NCBI GenBank assembly: GCA_018242585.1
Contig: JAFEBQ010000008.1
Span: 57,494-121,493, forward strand
DNA length: 64,000 nt
From: Planctomycetota bacterium
GTDB lineage: Bacteria > Planctomycetota > Planctomycetia > Pirellulales > PNKZ01
Reading direction: 5' to 3'
A program made the position numbers and the translations under genes. Shown here piece after piece: positions 36,524-45,108 of this stretch (positions within the stretch are counted from its first letter, which is position 1; each line of letters opens with the position of its first letter). The notes below the pieces were generated by a model that was not told where the DNA came from, did no database searches, and saw nothing but the letters and a program-made list of their open reading frames with translations.

Positions 36524-37840
36524 CTACGCGAACAACTCTCTGATCACGCGCCCGCTGTTGGCGATTTTCATCGGGCGGTTGTTCTTGCTGGTGAAGGTCG
36601 TTTCCAGCGAGATGCCCAGCGACTTCAGGACCGAGGCCATCAGGTCTTGCGACGTGTAAGGATCGCCCTCGACCGCGGTGCCATCGACGTTGGTCTTGCC
36701 AACCACTTCGCCGCTGCGGAAGCCGCCGCCGCCGACCACGACGCTCCAACTACGGGCCCAGTGGTCGCGACCGCCGCGGCCGTTGATGCGCGGCGTGCGG
36801 CCGAAGTCGCCCATCCAAATGACGACGGTGTCTTTCCACATGCCACGCTGGTTCAGGTCTTCGACCAGGGCGCTCATCGCCTGGTCCATCACCGGCAACC
36901 GGTCCTTCAGCTTGGAGAAGACGTCTTGGTGATCGTCCCAGCCGCCGAAATCAACTTCGACGAACGGGACACCCGCTTCGACCAGCCGGCGCGCCATCAA
37001 ACAGCCCTTGCCAAAGGCGGCGTTGCGACGATTGCCGCCGCCACCTCCGCCGCCCCCGCTTCCCCCAGCGCCGTAGCGTTCCAGCACGGCCGCCGGTTCG
37101 CTGTTCACCTTGAAGGCCGAAAGCTGCTGGCTCGTCATCAGGTTGACCGTGCTTTGCAGCACTTTGCCGTGCTCGACGGCGGCCTCGCCACGATCCTGGC
37201 CGGCGAACGAGCGTTCAAGCGTGCCGAGGGCCTGCATCCGCTGGGTCAGGCGGCCCGTGTCGAGCGAAGTTTTCAAGTTCCGCACGTCGCCGTTGCTGTC
37301 GACCACCAACGGCGCGAAGCTCATTCCCAAAAAGCCGGGGCCAATGCTCGCGCCGCCAATCGAGATGAACGGCGGCACGTCGAGCGAGCCGGCGTGGCCA
37401 GCCAACTCGTGGGCGATGACGGCGCCGTAACTGGGATGCTCGATGTTCGGGTTCGGCACGTAGCCGGTGTGCATGTAATAGCGCCCCCGCTGGTGATCGG
37501 CCTCGCGGGTGCTCATCGAGCGGACAATCGACAGATGGTGCATCTGCTTGGCCAGCAGCGGCAGATGCTCGGAAATCTGTCCGCCGCCCGACGTGCTGAT
37601 GGGCTTGAACTGGCCGCCGGTCGGCTGGCCGGGCTTCAAGTCCCAGATGTCGATCGTGGCCGGACCACCTTCCATGAACAGCAGGATGGCGGCCTTGTGA
37701 TGGCGGCGCATGTCGGCCGCGCCGGCGCGCAGGGCGTCGATGAACCAATGGGCCACCGGGGCGGTCAACATGGTGGCCGTCGACAGGTGCGACATGAAGT
37801 GCCGGCGCGACATCCCCTCGGGCGTGCGAAGCTCAGTCAT
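36524..37840 (-). CDS. DUF1501 family protein
   Basis: 438 residues with a sulfatase/alkaline-phosphatase-like fold. The N-terminus MTELRTPEGMSRRHFMSHLSTATMLTAPVAHWFIDALRA has a twin-arginine motif (SRRHFMSHL), implying folded export. Core phrases: KAAILLFMEGGPATIDIWDLKPGQPTGGQFKPISTSGGGQISEHLPLLAKQMHHLSIVRSMSTREADHQRGRYYMHTGY and VWMGDFGRTPRINGRGGRDHW. A glycine-rich run (YGAGGSGGGGGGGGNRR) sits in the middle. DUF1501 proteins are typical of Planctomycetota and are usually encoded with DUF1549/DUF1553 partners, as here (next gene upstream). Catalytic function unknown. Confidence 0.92.
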   Translation of the reverse strand: MTELRTPEGMSRRHFMSHLSTATMLTAPVAHWFIDALRAGAADMRRHHKAAILLFMEGGPATIDIWDLKPGQPTGGQFKPISTSGGGQISEHLPLLAKQMHHLSIVRSMSTREADHQRGRYYMHTGYVPNPNIEHPSYGAVIAHELAGHAGSLDVPPFISIGGASIGPGFLGMSFAPLVVDSNGDVRNLKTSLDTGRLTQRMQALGTLERSFAGQDRGEAAVEHGKVLQSTVNLMTSQQLSAFKVNSEPAAVLERYGAGGSGGGGGGGGNRRNAAFGKGCLMARRLVEAGVPFVEVDFGGWDDHQDVFSKLKDRLPVMDQAMSALVEDLNQRGMWKDTVVIWMGDFGRTPRINGRGGRDHWARSWSVVVGGGGFRSGEVVGKTNVDGTAVEGDPYTSQDLMASVLKSLGISLETTFTSKNNRPMKIANSGRVIRELFA

Positions 37841-37859
37841 TGAATTGCTCCCTTCTCCT

Positions 37860-37985
37860 CAGTTCTCCCTCGTCCTGCGCGGGCGAGGGTCGGGGCGAGC
37901 GGGCGAAGCTTGTTGCCGCTTCGACCCCTCACCCGGTTCGCTACGCGAACCACCCTCTCCCACAAGGGGCGAGGGTTGTATGTGC
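37860..37985. repeat. Complex hairpin repeat between the DUF1501 and DUF1549 genes
   Basis: Degenerate ctccctcgtcctgcgcgggcgaggg and ccctcacccggttcg...accctctccc units form several stems, including GGTTCGC/GCGAACC. Member of the ccctctcccgg family within a tandem gene pair. Confidence 0.6.
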
Positions 37986-37994
37986 TCAACACTG

Positions 37995-39890
37995 TTAATG
38001 AATGAAAATAAACTCGTTGCAGTTCAGCAGAGCCCACAACAGGTCCTGATAGCCGTCCAACTTGTCGCGCCTCGTACCCAATAGCGACCGAGCCATGGCG
38101 GCGTCGGCCTGGGTCGGCTTGCGACCCAGCGAGGCCAGAAACAGCAAGTCGACCGCTTCGTGCTCGCTGGCTCCAGCCGCCAGTCGGCGCAGGAAAGAAT
38201 CGCGGCCGATCGAGATCGTTTGCTCGATCATGTCGCCGTTCATCATCATCAACGTCTGTGGAATCGTACCGTTGAACGTGGTGGCGTCTTCGCCGTCGGC
38301 GTTGCCAAACGTCAGGGTGAACTGCCGCAGCACGTTCTGCTTGCGATCCTGCTTTTCCTCGTATGTGCCAGGGCGCTTGTGCTCGTTGGTGATCACGACC
38401 AGCGAATCGTATAACTGCTCGGCTTGCATCTGGCGCAGGTAGAAGTGGCTGAACCGGGGCCGTTCGCCGAGCGCCGGGTCGTCTTTCTTGTTGTCGGCCG
38501 TCATCTTGCTCGACAAGCCATAGGCTTCGCTCAGGCAAATCCAGCGAATCAACCGCTTCAGGTCATGCCCCTGGGCGGCAAACTCGTGACCCAATCGTTC
38601 GAGCAACTCGGGATGCGACGGCTGGTTGTGCGGGCCGAAATCATCGACCGGCTTGGTAAAGCCGTAGCCGAGGAAGTGCCCCCACATCCGGTTGACGATC
38701 GCCTTGCCCAGGTAGTCACTCTTAACGATCAGTCGGGCCAACTCGGTTCGCCGGTCGACGTCCTTGATGTAGCCGCTGGTCGGCAAGCGCGTGCCATCGA
38801 TGAACATCGGGTAGGCGACCTGCAGCGTGCCGTTGCGAAGCTCGAAATAGATTTCGGCGTCGCGGGGCGTGGAGCCCTCGCCCTTGAAGTCCTCGTTCTT
38901 GAGCCGGGCGTATTGAATGTCGCGCCCGTTGCGTTCGACCGCCGAGCGTGTCTGGCGGAAAAAGGCGTTCAGGCTCCAGAACTGTTCTTGCTTCCAATCG
39001 TTGAACGGATGGTTGTGGCACTGGGTGCATTGCACCTGAAGGCCCAGGAAGAACTTCGCCGTCTTGGCCGTCGCTTCGATGTCGTTCTCTTGCAGCTTGC
39101 CGATCAGAAAGTTCGTCGCGCCGTTATAGTCGGGCGAGCCCGGCGACGTGGTGCCGGTGGCCGAGACCATCTCACTGACCATCGTGTCCCACGGCTTGTT
39201 AGCCAGGAACGAGCGGCGCAGATACTGCTGCATCCCTTCGCGGCTGGTCGGATCGCGGCGATTGGGGCGGGCCGGCGGGCGACCGATCAGCAGATTGGTC
39301 CAAATGGTCGTCCAGTTCGCCGCATAGTCCTCGCTGTACTCTTCGGATTCGAGCAACCGGTTCAGCAGCGCGATCTTCTTAGTTGTCGGCGCTTCAAGCG
39401 AAAACTGACGAATCTCTTCGACCGTGGGAACGCGGCCGAGAACATCCAGGTAGACGCGCCGACACCACTCGTTGTCGGTGGCCTTGCCCGAGGGCTTCAG
39501 TTCGCTTCCCGCCCAGCCAGCCCTGATTTGCTCGTCGATGAAGGCGACAAGCTCTTCGTCCCGAATGCCGCTCGAGGAGACCGCGCTCCAATTCTTGATG
39601 GTCCTGGGGCCGGAGGCAGTGGCCAACGTCGGCGGCAGCTTCTTAGGCGCGTCGTTCTTGGCGGCGACGTTGCTCTTGCCGGACGCATTGTTCTTCGTGC
39701 CGGAGTTGTTCTTGGCGGCGGCCGCAGCCAGCTTTTGCCGGGCGCTCATCTTCTTCCCAGCGGTGGGAGGATCGGCGGCCGTGGCGACGTTCGTGAAGAC
39801 CGCCACGATCGCGACCTGCAGCCCGACCACCGCAGCCCAGGTTGCCAGGCTGCGAGCCCTAACGAATCGATCCAGGGTGTTTCCGCCCAT
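37995..39890 (-). CDS. DUF1549/DUF1553 domain protein
   Basis: 631 residues from ATG 39890, chosen because GGAGG lies 8 bases upstream. A membrane/signal segment (about 15-38, ATWAAVVGLQVAIVAVFTNVATAA) is followed by a low-complexity Ala/Lys/Asn linker, then DUF1549 (DEQIRAGWAGSELKPSGKATDNEWCRRVYLDVLGRVPTVEEI) with LGLQVQCTQCHNHPFNDWKQEQFW, a CxxCH sequence, then DUF1553 (GKAIVNRMWGHFLGYGFTKPVDDFGPHNQPSHPELLERLGHEFAAQGHDLKRLIRWICLSEAYGLSS). The N-terminal cytochrome-like PSCyt1 domain often fused in this family is absent. Paired with DUF1501; function unknown, perhaps surface polymer handling. Confidence 0.92.
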   Translation of the reverse strand: MGGNTLDRFVRARSLATWAAVVGLQVAIVAVFTNVATAADPPTAGKKMSARQKLAAAAAKNNSGTKNNASGKSNVAAKNDAPKKLPPTLATASGPRTIKNWSAVSSSGIRDEELVAFIDEQIRAGWAGSELKPSGKATDNEWCRRVYLDVLGRVPTVEEIRQFSLEAPTTKKIALLNRLLESEEYSEDYAANWTTIWTNLLIGRPPARPNRRDPTSREGMQQYLRRSFLANKPWDTMVSEMVSATGTTSPGSPDYNGATNFLIGKLQENDIEATAKTAKFFLGLQVQCTQCHNHPFNDWKQEQFWSLNAFFRQTRSAVERNGRDIQYARLKNEDFKGEGSTPRDAEIYFELRNGTLQVAYPMFIDGTRLPTSGYIKDVDRRTELARLIVKSDYLGKAIVNRMWGHFLGYGFTKPVDDFGPHNQPSHPELLERLGHEFAAQGHDLKRLIRWICLSEAYGLSSKMTADNKKDDPALGERPRFSHFYLRQMQAEQLYDSLVVITNEHKRPGTYEEKQDRKQNVLRQFTLTFGNADGEDATTFNGTIPQTLMMMNGDMIEQTISIGRDSFLRRLAAGASEHEAVDLLFLASLGRKPTQADAAMARSLLGTRRDKLDGYQDLLWALLNCNEFIFIH

Positions 39891-40223
39891 TACGTGCCTC
39901 CGCCTCAAAGGCTTGCTCTGCTCCGACCGCGCGTACTCTGCCTTACGTCAATTGAACCCGTTTCGTGCGCTAAAGTCTTGCCAATTAAGAAAATGTAAGT
40001 CGTCCCACCCGCCGGGCAAGGAAGATTACAGGCCAAATCGTCCCCAGCTTTTCTTAAGACATAGGCGCAGTCCTCCCTGGGCCTGCTGGTAGAAAACGAG
40101 AACTGGCCCAGGTTGTCTACAGCAACCAGATTCGATCGCCGCTGCACGGCTCAGGTCGGTATATCCGGCATGGCGTAACGCTAGGAGACTTGCCTCTGAA
40201 CTGTTCCCAAAACTGCAAAGCTT

Positions 40224-40324
40224 GGGTGGCACGTCCCAAGCGCAGCGCAGGGCGTGGGGAATTGCCCAAAGAATTGCGGAGATAGTACCTGCTTCCCCAC
40301 GCCCGAAGGACGGGCGTGCCACCC
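40224..40324. repeat. Inverted pair of 'gggtggcacg...gggcgtggggaa' repeats
   Basis: The left copy (40224-40262) and right copy (40293-40324, reverse) share gggtggcac at the outer end and ggcgtgggga at the inner. The right copy has a clean CGCCC/GGGCG hairpin. Lies in the 473-base gap between the DUF1549 start and the GYF_2 gene; the rest of that gap shows no gene. Confidence 0.7.
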
Positions 40325-40363
40325 AGGCGCTAGAACCTCAAGAGAATCGCAATACAGACGAGG

Positions 40364-40855
40364 CTAACGCCCTTGGTTCAGATAGATCATCAACCCGGCC
40401 ACACCGACGATGATCAGACCAATTAGCACCATCGCGACCATCAGCACCGGCTTGAGCCAGGCCGGCGGTCCCTCGGGCGCGGCGGCGTACAATACGACCG
40501 GGGCATCGACCGCCCCGGCGCGGGCGTTGGGTTGCGCGACGGCAGGCATTGGCGCACCTTTCGGCGAACCAGGTTTGCCGGGGAACTCAATGCGCGTGCC
40601 TGCGGCGCGCTCTTGCCAGTGATCGCTACTGGCCCAGGTGGTTTCGCCCAGGATCACGTCATCGTCCGCTTTGACAAAGCCCCCCAGCAAGCCGGGCACG
40701 TCTTTGGCCAAGCGCCACGGGCCGTCGTGGCCATGCCGGACTTGGTCGTCGGCACCGAGCGCGCCGGTCTGGACGAGTTCGCGCAGCCCGTGGCCGTCCA
40801 ATGGCCCGATCTCTTCACCGGCAATCGCGCAAAACCAAGGCCCGTCGTCCATCAA
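40364..40855 (-). CDS. GYF_2 (DUF4339) domain protein with C-terminal membrane helix
   Basis: 163 residues. The N-terminal GYF_2 domain (about 5-55) has WFCAIAGEEIGPLDGHGLRELVQTGALGADDQVRHGHDGPWRLAKDVPGL, matching the W-Y-...-G-P-...-G-x-L...-D-x-V-...-W pattern. A Pro/Ala linker leads to one C-terminal helix (WLKPVLMVAMVLIGLIIVGVAGLMIYL). Cytoplasmic domain tethered to the membrane by its tail. The function of the domain in Planctomycetota is unknown; GYF domains usually bind proline-rich peptides. Confidence 0.85.
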   Translation of the reverse strand: MMDDGPWFCAIAGEEIGPLDGHGLRELVQTGALGADDQVRHGHDGPWRLAKDVPGLLGGFVKADDDVILGETTWASSDHWQERAAGTRIEFPGKPGSPKGAPMPAVAQPNARAGAVDAPVVLYAAAPEGPPAWLKPVLMVAMVLIGLIIVGVAGLMIYLNQGR

Positions 40856-40887
40856 CCCTGCCCTTGTGGCACCCGCAGAAAAACCAA

Positions 40888-41063
40888 TTGAACCGCAAAG
40901 ACGCGAAGGTCGCAGAGTAAATACAAGAGAACATTTGAATTGCAGAGGACGCTGAGAGGCGCAGAGAAGAATTGTTCGCTATCCTCTTTCTCCGCGTAAC
41001 TCTGCGCCCTCCGCGATTCAATTTTCGATATTTCCTTTGCGTTCTTTGCGTCTTTGCGGTGAA
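40888..41063. repeat. Long-hairpin 'aaccgcaaag' element, copy a
   Basis: About 176 bases. Outer arms ttgaaccgcaaagacgcg and ctttgcgtctttgcggtgaa, and inner arms gaattgcagaggacgc and ctctgcgccctccgcgattc, are imperfectly complementary, so the whole unit can fold into one long stem. Copies b (41931-42102) and c (55794-55966) have the same plan. Confidence 0.75.
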
Positions 41064-41082
41064 AAAATACTTGTCGACAAAA

Positions 41083-41805
41083 CTACAGTTCGCGAATCCA
41101 GATATTTCGGTATCGTACCGGGTTGCCGTGGTTCTGCAGCGAGATGTGTCCCGTCGGGTCGTGCGGTTCGTACTCGGGGGGCTTGTGCCAGGCGGTCGAA
41201 CCCAGAATTTCGGCATGGTTCTGCACCACCACGCCGTTGTGCAGCACGGTGACAGCGCCCGGCTTCAGCAACTTGCCGTCCAGGTCGAACCGCGGCGTGG
41301 TGAACAAAATGTCATAGGTCTGCCACTCGCCCGGCTTGCGACAGGCGTTGACCAGCGGCGGCCACTGCTTGTACAGCGCGCCGGCCTGGCCATCGAAGTA
41401 GGTCGTGTTTCCGTACGAGTCGAGAATCTGAATCTCGTACTTGTCCATAAAGAAGATGCCGCTGTTGCCGCGCCCTTGCCCTTCGCCTTTCACTTCGGCC
41501 GGGGCCGCCCATTCGAGGTGGACCTGGCAATCGCCAAAGGCTTGCTTGGTGCGGATACTGGTGTCCTTCACGGTGGCGACGCCGTCAGCGACCAGCCACT
41601 TGTCGCCGCCGTCCCAGGCTGACAAGTCCTTGCCGCCGAACAGCACAATAGCGTCCGACGGAGGCGCGGTCCCATCGCCCGGCGTCACCAACCGGGGCTC
41701 GGGCCAGATTTTGCCGCTCTTGTATTCCTGGGCCCACATGCCGACAGCCACGCCGGCCACGGCGCAGAGAACAAACACCAACGACGCACGACGCGCGAAA
41801 GACAT
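41083..41805 (-). CDS. DUF1080 (3-keto-disaccharide hydrolase-like) family protein, secreted
   Basis: 240 residues from ATG 41805. Signal peptide/anchor [25 protein letters not shown]. The DUF1080 fold is a concanavalin-like beta-jelly roll: [124 protein letters not shown], ending with [16 protein letters not shown]. Some characterised members cleave 3-keto-glucosides; the substrate here is unknown. Common in Planctomycetota. Flanked on both sides by long-hairpin repeats. Confidence 0.92.
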   Translation of the reverse strand: MSFARRASLVFVLCAVAGVAVGMWAQEYKSGKIWPEPRLVTPGDGTAPPSDAIVLFGGKDLSAWDGGDKWLVADGVATVKDTSIRTKQAFGDCQVHLEWAAPAEVKGEGQGRGNSGIFFMDKYEIQILDSYGNTTYFDGQAGALYKQWPPLVNACRKPGEWQTYDILFTTPRFDLDGKLLKPGAVTVLHNGVVVQNHAEILGSTAWHKPPEYEPHDPTGHISLQNHGNPVRYRNIWIREL

Positions 41806-41930
41806 AGGCGGGGCTCTCCAACTCGAGAAGGTCAATTGAAGCGGTGCGCCATTATTGGCTGGCCGACACAGGCTTGGCAAATGACGAATGACGAAATCAA
41901 TTCGACCACGACGCCGGAGAGATCAGGGAT

Positions 41931-42102
41931 TTGAACCGCAAAGGCGCAAAGGACGCAAAGAACTGCAAAAGAAAATTTGAATCGCAGAGGGCGCGGGGGC
42001 TCGCGGAGGCGGGAAACCGTGGAAATCTCTCTCTCTGCGCTTCACCGTGTCCTCTGCGTTTCAATCCTCATCCTTTGCGATCTTTGCGCCTTTGCGGTTC
42101 AA
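41931..42102. repeat. Long-hairpin 'aaccgcaaag' element, copy b
   Basis: Same layout as copy a, with outer arms aaccgcaaaggcgcaaag and ctttgcgcctttgcggtt, inner arms gaatcgcagagggcgcgg and tgtcctctgcgtttca. It fills most of the 355-base gap between the DUF1080 and DUF1570 genes. Confidence 0.75.
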
Positions 42103-42160
42103 TTCCCTATTCTTTCCGACGTCGTGTCGTCGTGGTCGGCCTTCTTTCGTCATTCGGGCT

Positions 42161-43636
42161 TTACCGCGGTAGCGCTTCGATGAACGCTCGGTATTGCCGG
42201 TCGAGTTCTTCGTAGCCAACGCCCGTAGCTTCGCGCAGGGTGATCGTCGTGTCGCGGCCGGTGTAGATGGCAATCATGTAATCGACCAGCGCGTCCCGGT
42301 AGCGGCCGCCGCCAGAGTGCATCAGGAAATGAGTCAGGCCGGCCGACTGGCTATAAAGTTGCGGCAGGTTCGCGTGCCGCTGGAATGGCTCGCGCCCCAT
42401 CGCCGTCAGTTCGGCCAGCGGCACATAAAACTGGTTGCCGCGCAGCCGATGCTCGGCGTCGACCAGCCGCTGTGAATCGCGCCCGCCGACGGTCAGGTAG
42501 CCGTCGTGCTCGGTCAGCGATTCCAGGTAGCAAGCGACCCCTTCGACGATCCAAAAGTTCGCCCCCTCGCCGACCGTGGCGCGCGAATGGCGCCATTCCG
42601 AAAACAACTGGTGCGTCGCCTCGTGGATCATGGCCGTGTCGTCGGTCGGCTCGTCCGGCGCGGCGCTGTAGAAAAAGCTCCGCCGCGCTTCCGCGCGGTA
42701 ATAACCCGTCGAACGCGAGATGTTCGGCTCGTCCTTGACCAGCGCGGCATTGTATTCGTCCCGGGTGCGATAGAGCGACACGTCGGCGCGCCGCGGCGGG
42801 CCCAACTTGACCGGCCCACCCGCGAGCCAGCGCGCCACATCCGCTTCGGACGCGTAGTAGAGCACGAACAATTGCCGCCAGCCGCGGTACAACTCTTCGA
42901 GCCGCCGCGCGACGCGGGCCCCTTCGGCCAGGCTGGAGTTCGTCCGAATCGCGAAATGTTCGGTGACCACGTTCCAACCGCTGGCAATGTCGCGCGACAG
43001 TCGGGCGTCTTCCTCGGCGCTGACCCAACGCCCACGGTTGAAACGCTCGCCTCGCTCGTAACGCGGCAATCGATCGCGCAGCAGCCAGCCGAAGCGATCG
43101 TCCCAGACTTGCTTGCCGGCGGCTTTGTCGACCTCGTACGGCGTGAGCCAGGCGTCCCCTTCGCGGACGTAACCCAGAATGCGCCGCGCCGCGGCGTGAT
43201 CGGGATCCTCGCGCAAGGCTAGATGAACCAGTTCATACGCGGTGGTCGCCTGTCGCTCGGCCGCGGCGGCTTGGGCCAGCTTGAATAGCTCGCTCGCCTG
43301 TTGCTGCCGCAACGCGCTGAACCGCGCAAAGGAATCACGCTGAGCCGCCGTAGCGTCGGCCGGCAACGCCTCGCGCGTCGCGGGGATCAATGGGATGACG
43401 ATCTTCAGCGGATCGCTCGGCAGCGCCCAGCGCCGGACGCGCTTGGCCTCTGGCTTGAGTCTTTGTTCGTCGCACCACTCGGCCAGCCTGTCGAGCGCTT
43501 GCCGGTAGCTGGCGCTAAGTTCCTGGCGCTGCTCCGCGACTTTCGACGACCCGATCGGCGCAGCCTGAACATCCAACGCCAACAACAGCGCCAATGCAAG
43601 CCATACGATAGCGCCAAGCCGCGTCACGCTGAACAT
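42161..43636 (-). CDS. DUF1570 family protein, putative zinc metallopeptidase
   Basis: 491 residues from ATG 43636. Signal peptide FSVTRLGAIVWLALALLLALDVQAAPIG. A helical N-terminal part has TPR-like spacing (EASELFKLAQAAAAERQATTAYELVHLALREDPDHAAARRILGYV). The DUF1570 domain includes RRLEELYRGWRQLFVLYY and TAMIHEATHQLFSEWRHSRATVGEGANFWIVEGVACYLESL. HEATH is an HExxH zinc site and VEGVACYLESL carries a downstream Glu, a gluzincin arrangement, so a protease is a fair inference, though DUF1570 function is not established to my knowledge. Preceded by a strong inverted repeat. Confidence 0.85.
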   Translation of the reverse strand: MFSVTRLGAIVWLALALLLALDVQAAPIGSSKVAEQRQELSASYRQALDRLAEWCDEQRLKPEAKRVRRWALPSDPLKIVIPLIPATREALPADATAAQRDSFARFSALRQQQASELFKLAQAAAAERQATTAYELVHLALREDPDHAAARRILGYVREGDAWLTPYEVDKAAGKQVWDDRFGWLLRDRLPRYERGERFNRGRWVSAEEDARLSRDIASGWNVVTEHFAIRTNSSLAEGARVARRLEELYRGWRQLFVLYYASEADVARWLAGGPVKLGPPRRADVSLYRTRDEYNAALVKDEPNISRSTGYYRAEARRSFFYSAAPDEPTDDTAMIHEATHQLFSEWRHSRATVGEGANFWIVEGVACYLESLTEHDGYLTVGGRDSQRLVDAEHRLRGNQFYVPLAELTAMGREPFQRHANLPQLYSQSAGLTHFLMHSGGGRYRDALVDYMIAIYTGRDTTITLREATGVGYEELDRQYRAFIEALPR

Positions 43637-43670
43637 CTTCACCCAAGGTTCCACTTGCCATCAAGTCATC

Positions 43671-43754
43671 GGGTGCCATGCTCAAGTCCCCAAGGCTCGA
43701 GCATGCCAGTACCAGCTTCGCATGCTCAAGTCTGCTGACTTGAGCATGGCACCC
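43671..43754. repeat. 17-bp perfect inverted repeat with nested hairpins upstream of the DUF1570 gene
   Basis: GGGTGCCATGCTCAAGT (43671-43687) and its exact complement (43738-43754) enclose two smaller related stems built on catgctc/gagcatg. Follows the terminator of the next minus-strand gene. Confidence 0.75.
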
Positions 43755-43822
43755 TAAAGCTGCACGTGAGAATGGTTCCGTTTCAGTATACCTTGCGGTA
43801 AAAAACGCCTTGAAACGCGCAT

Positions 43823-43852
43823 AAAAAAGCCCAGGGGCGCCCCCCTGAGCTT
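43823..43852 (-). terminator. Rho-independent terminator of the TIM-barrel gene
   Basis: On the minus strand GCTCAGGGG/CCCCTGGGC forms a GC-rich stem followed by six T's. It lies about 50 bases after the stop of the gene at 43900-44898. Confidence 0.8.
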
Positions 43853-43899
43853 GGATGCTGGCCAATCGCGATAAGTTTCCGGTCGCGCGAAGCGGGCGA

Positions 43900-44898
43900 C
43901 TATTTCTTCTCGAACGCGGCGTCGAACGCCAACTTACTCGGCACGAAGTCCAACTTCTTGACGAACTCGGCCGCTTCGCGGGCGCCGGCTTCGCGGTCCA
44001 TGCCCGAGTCTTCCCATTCGACCGACAGCGGGCCCTGGTAGTTGACCTGGTTCAGGGCGCGAATGATCTCCTCGAAGTTCACGCCGCCGCGCCCCGGCGA
44101 GCGGAAGTCCCAGCCGCGCCGCGGATCGCCAAAGTTGATATGGCTGGCCAGGATGCCAGTCCGCCCGTTGAGCGTGACAATGGCGTCCTTGACGTGCATG
44201 TGATAAATGCGATCCGGGAAAGCGCGGATGAACTCGACCGGGTCGACCCCTTGCCAAATCAGGTGGCTGGGATCGAAGTTGAAGCCAAACTCCTCGCGGT
44301 AGTCGAGCGCCTTGAGCGCCGCTTCGGCCGAGTACAAGTCGAACGCGATCTCGGTCGGGTGGACTTCCAGCGCGAACTTCACGCCACACTCGGCGAACAC
44401 GTCGAGAATCGGGTTCCAGCGCTCGGCGAACTGCTTATAGCCGTCGTCGATCATCTTTTGCGGCACCGGCGGGAACGAATAGAGCAAGTGCCAAATGCTC
44501 GACCCGGTAAAGCCGTTGACCACGCCAATGCCCAGCTTCTGGGCCGCCCGGGCCGTGGCCTTCATTTCCTCGGCGGCGCGCTGATTCACGCCGGCCGGCT
44601 TGCCGTCGCCCCAGACGTGCGGCGGCAGGATCGACTTGTGACGCTCGTCGATCACGTCGCACACGGCCTGACCGACCAGGTGATTGCTGATGGCAAACAC
44701 TTGCAGATCGTGACGTTCCAGCAGATCGCGCTTGGCGGCGCAGTAGCCGCTGTCCTTCAGCGCCTGGCCCACGTCGAAGTGGTCGCCCCAGCAAGCCAGT
44801 TCGATTCCCTGATAACCGAACTCGGCCGCTTTCCGAGCCAGGTCGGCCAACTTCATATCGGCCCATTGGCCCGTGAACAGCGTTACCGGTCGCGACAT
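43900..44898 (-). CDS. Sugar phosphate isomerase/epimerase-like TIM-barrel protein
   Basis: 332 residues from ATG 44898 (GGAG upstream). AP-endonuclease-2/xylose-isomerase-like TIM barrel: [63 protein letters not shown] (metal Glu), [40 protein letters not shown] (FDPSH, HxHxKD) and [11 protein letters not shown] (catalytic Glu). The conserved Glu, Asp, His and Glu that bind the divalent metal all appear present. Such proteins are numerous in Planctomycetota; the sugar substrate cannot be told. No signal peptide. Confidence 0.9.
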   Translation of the reverse strand: MSRPVTLFTGQWADMKLADLARKAAEFGYQGIELACWGDHFDVGQALKDSGYCAAKRDLLERHDLQVFAISNHLVGQAVCDVIDERHKSILPPHVWGDGKPAGVNQRAAEEMKATARAAQKLGIGVVNGFTGSSIWHLLYSFPPVPQKMIDDGYKQFAERWNPILDVFAECGVKFALEVHPTEIAFDLYSAEAALKALDYREEFGFNFDPSHLIWQGVDPVEFIRAFPDRIYHMHVKDAIVTLNGRTGILASHINFGDPRRGWDFRSPGRGGVNFEEIIRALNQVNYQGPLSVEWEDSGMDREAGAREAAEFVKKLDFVPSKLAFDAAFEKK

Positions 44899-45108
44899 AG
44901 TCTCGTGTCTCCAGGTGCGTGACAAAGCGATGCAGCACACGGCCGCTGAATCGCGGCTGGCCCCCGTGGTTTTTGCATGAGTCTGGTTATTGTGCCATAA
45001 TCCGGCGCGGCCGCAACGCGCGACCCCAATTTGTCAGACGTGGCAAACCTTGCGGATTTTTTAGCCTCTACCGCCAGGGAGTTCGCGGCCCGGAAGGAGC
45101 CGGCAGCC

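Noticed and set aside
36293-37843. 516-codon plus-strand frame opposite the DUF1501 gene
   Set aside because: Antisense shadow; it begins in repeat sequence and has no recognisable domain.
36365-37985. CRISPR array from the clustered repeats
   Set aside because: Repeat units are palindromic, irregular in spacing and length, and lack uniform spacers or cas genes.
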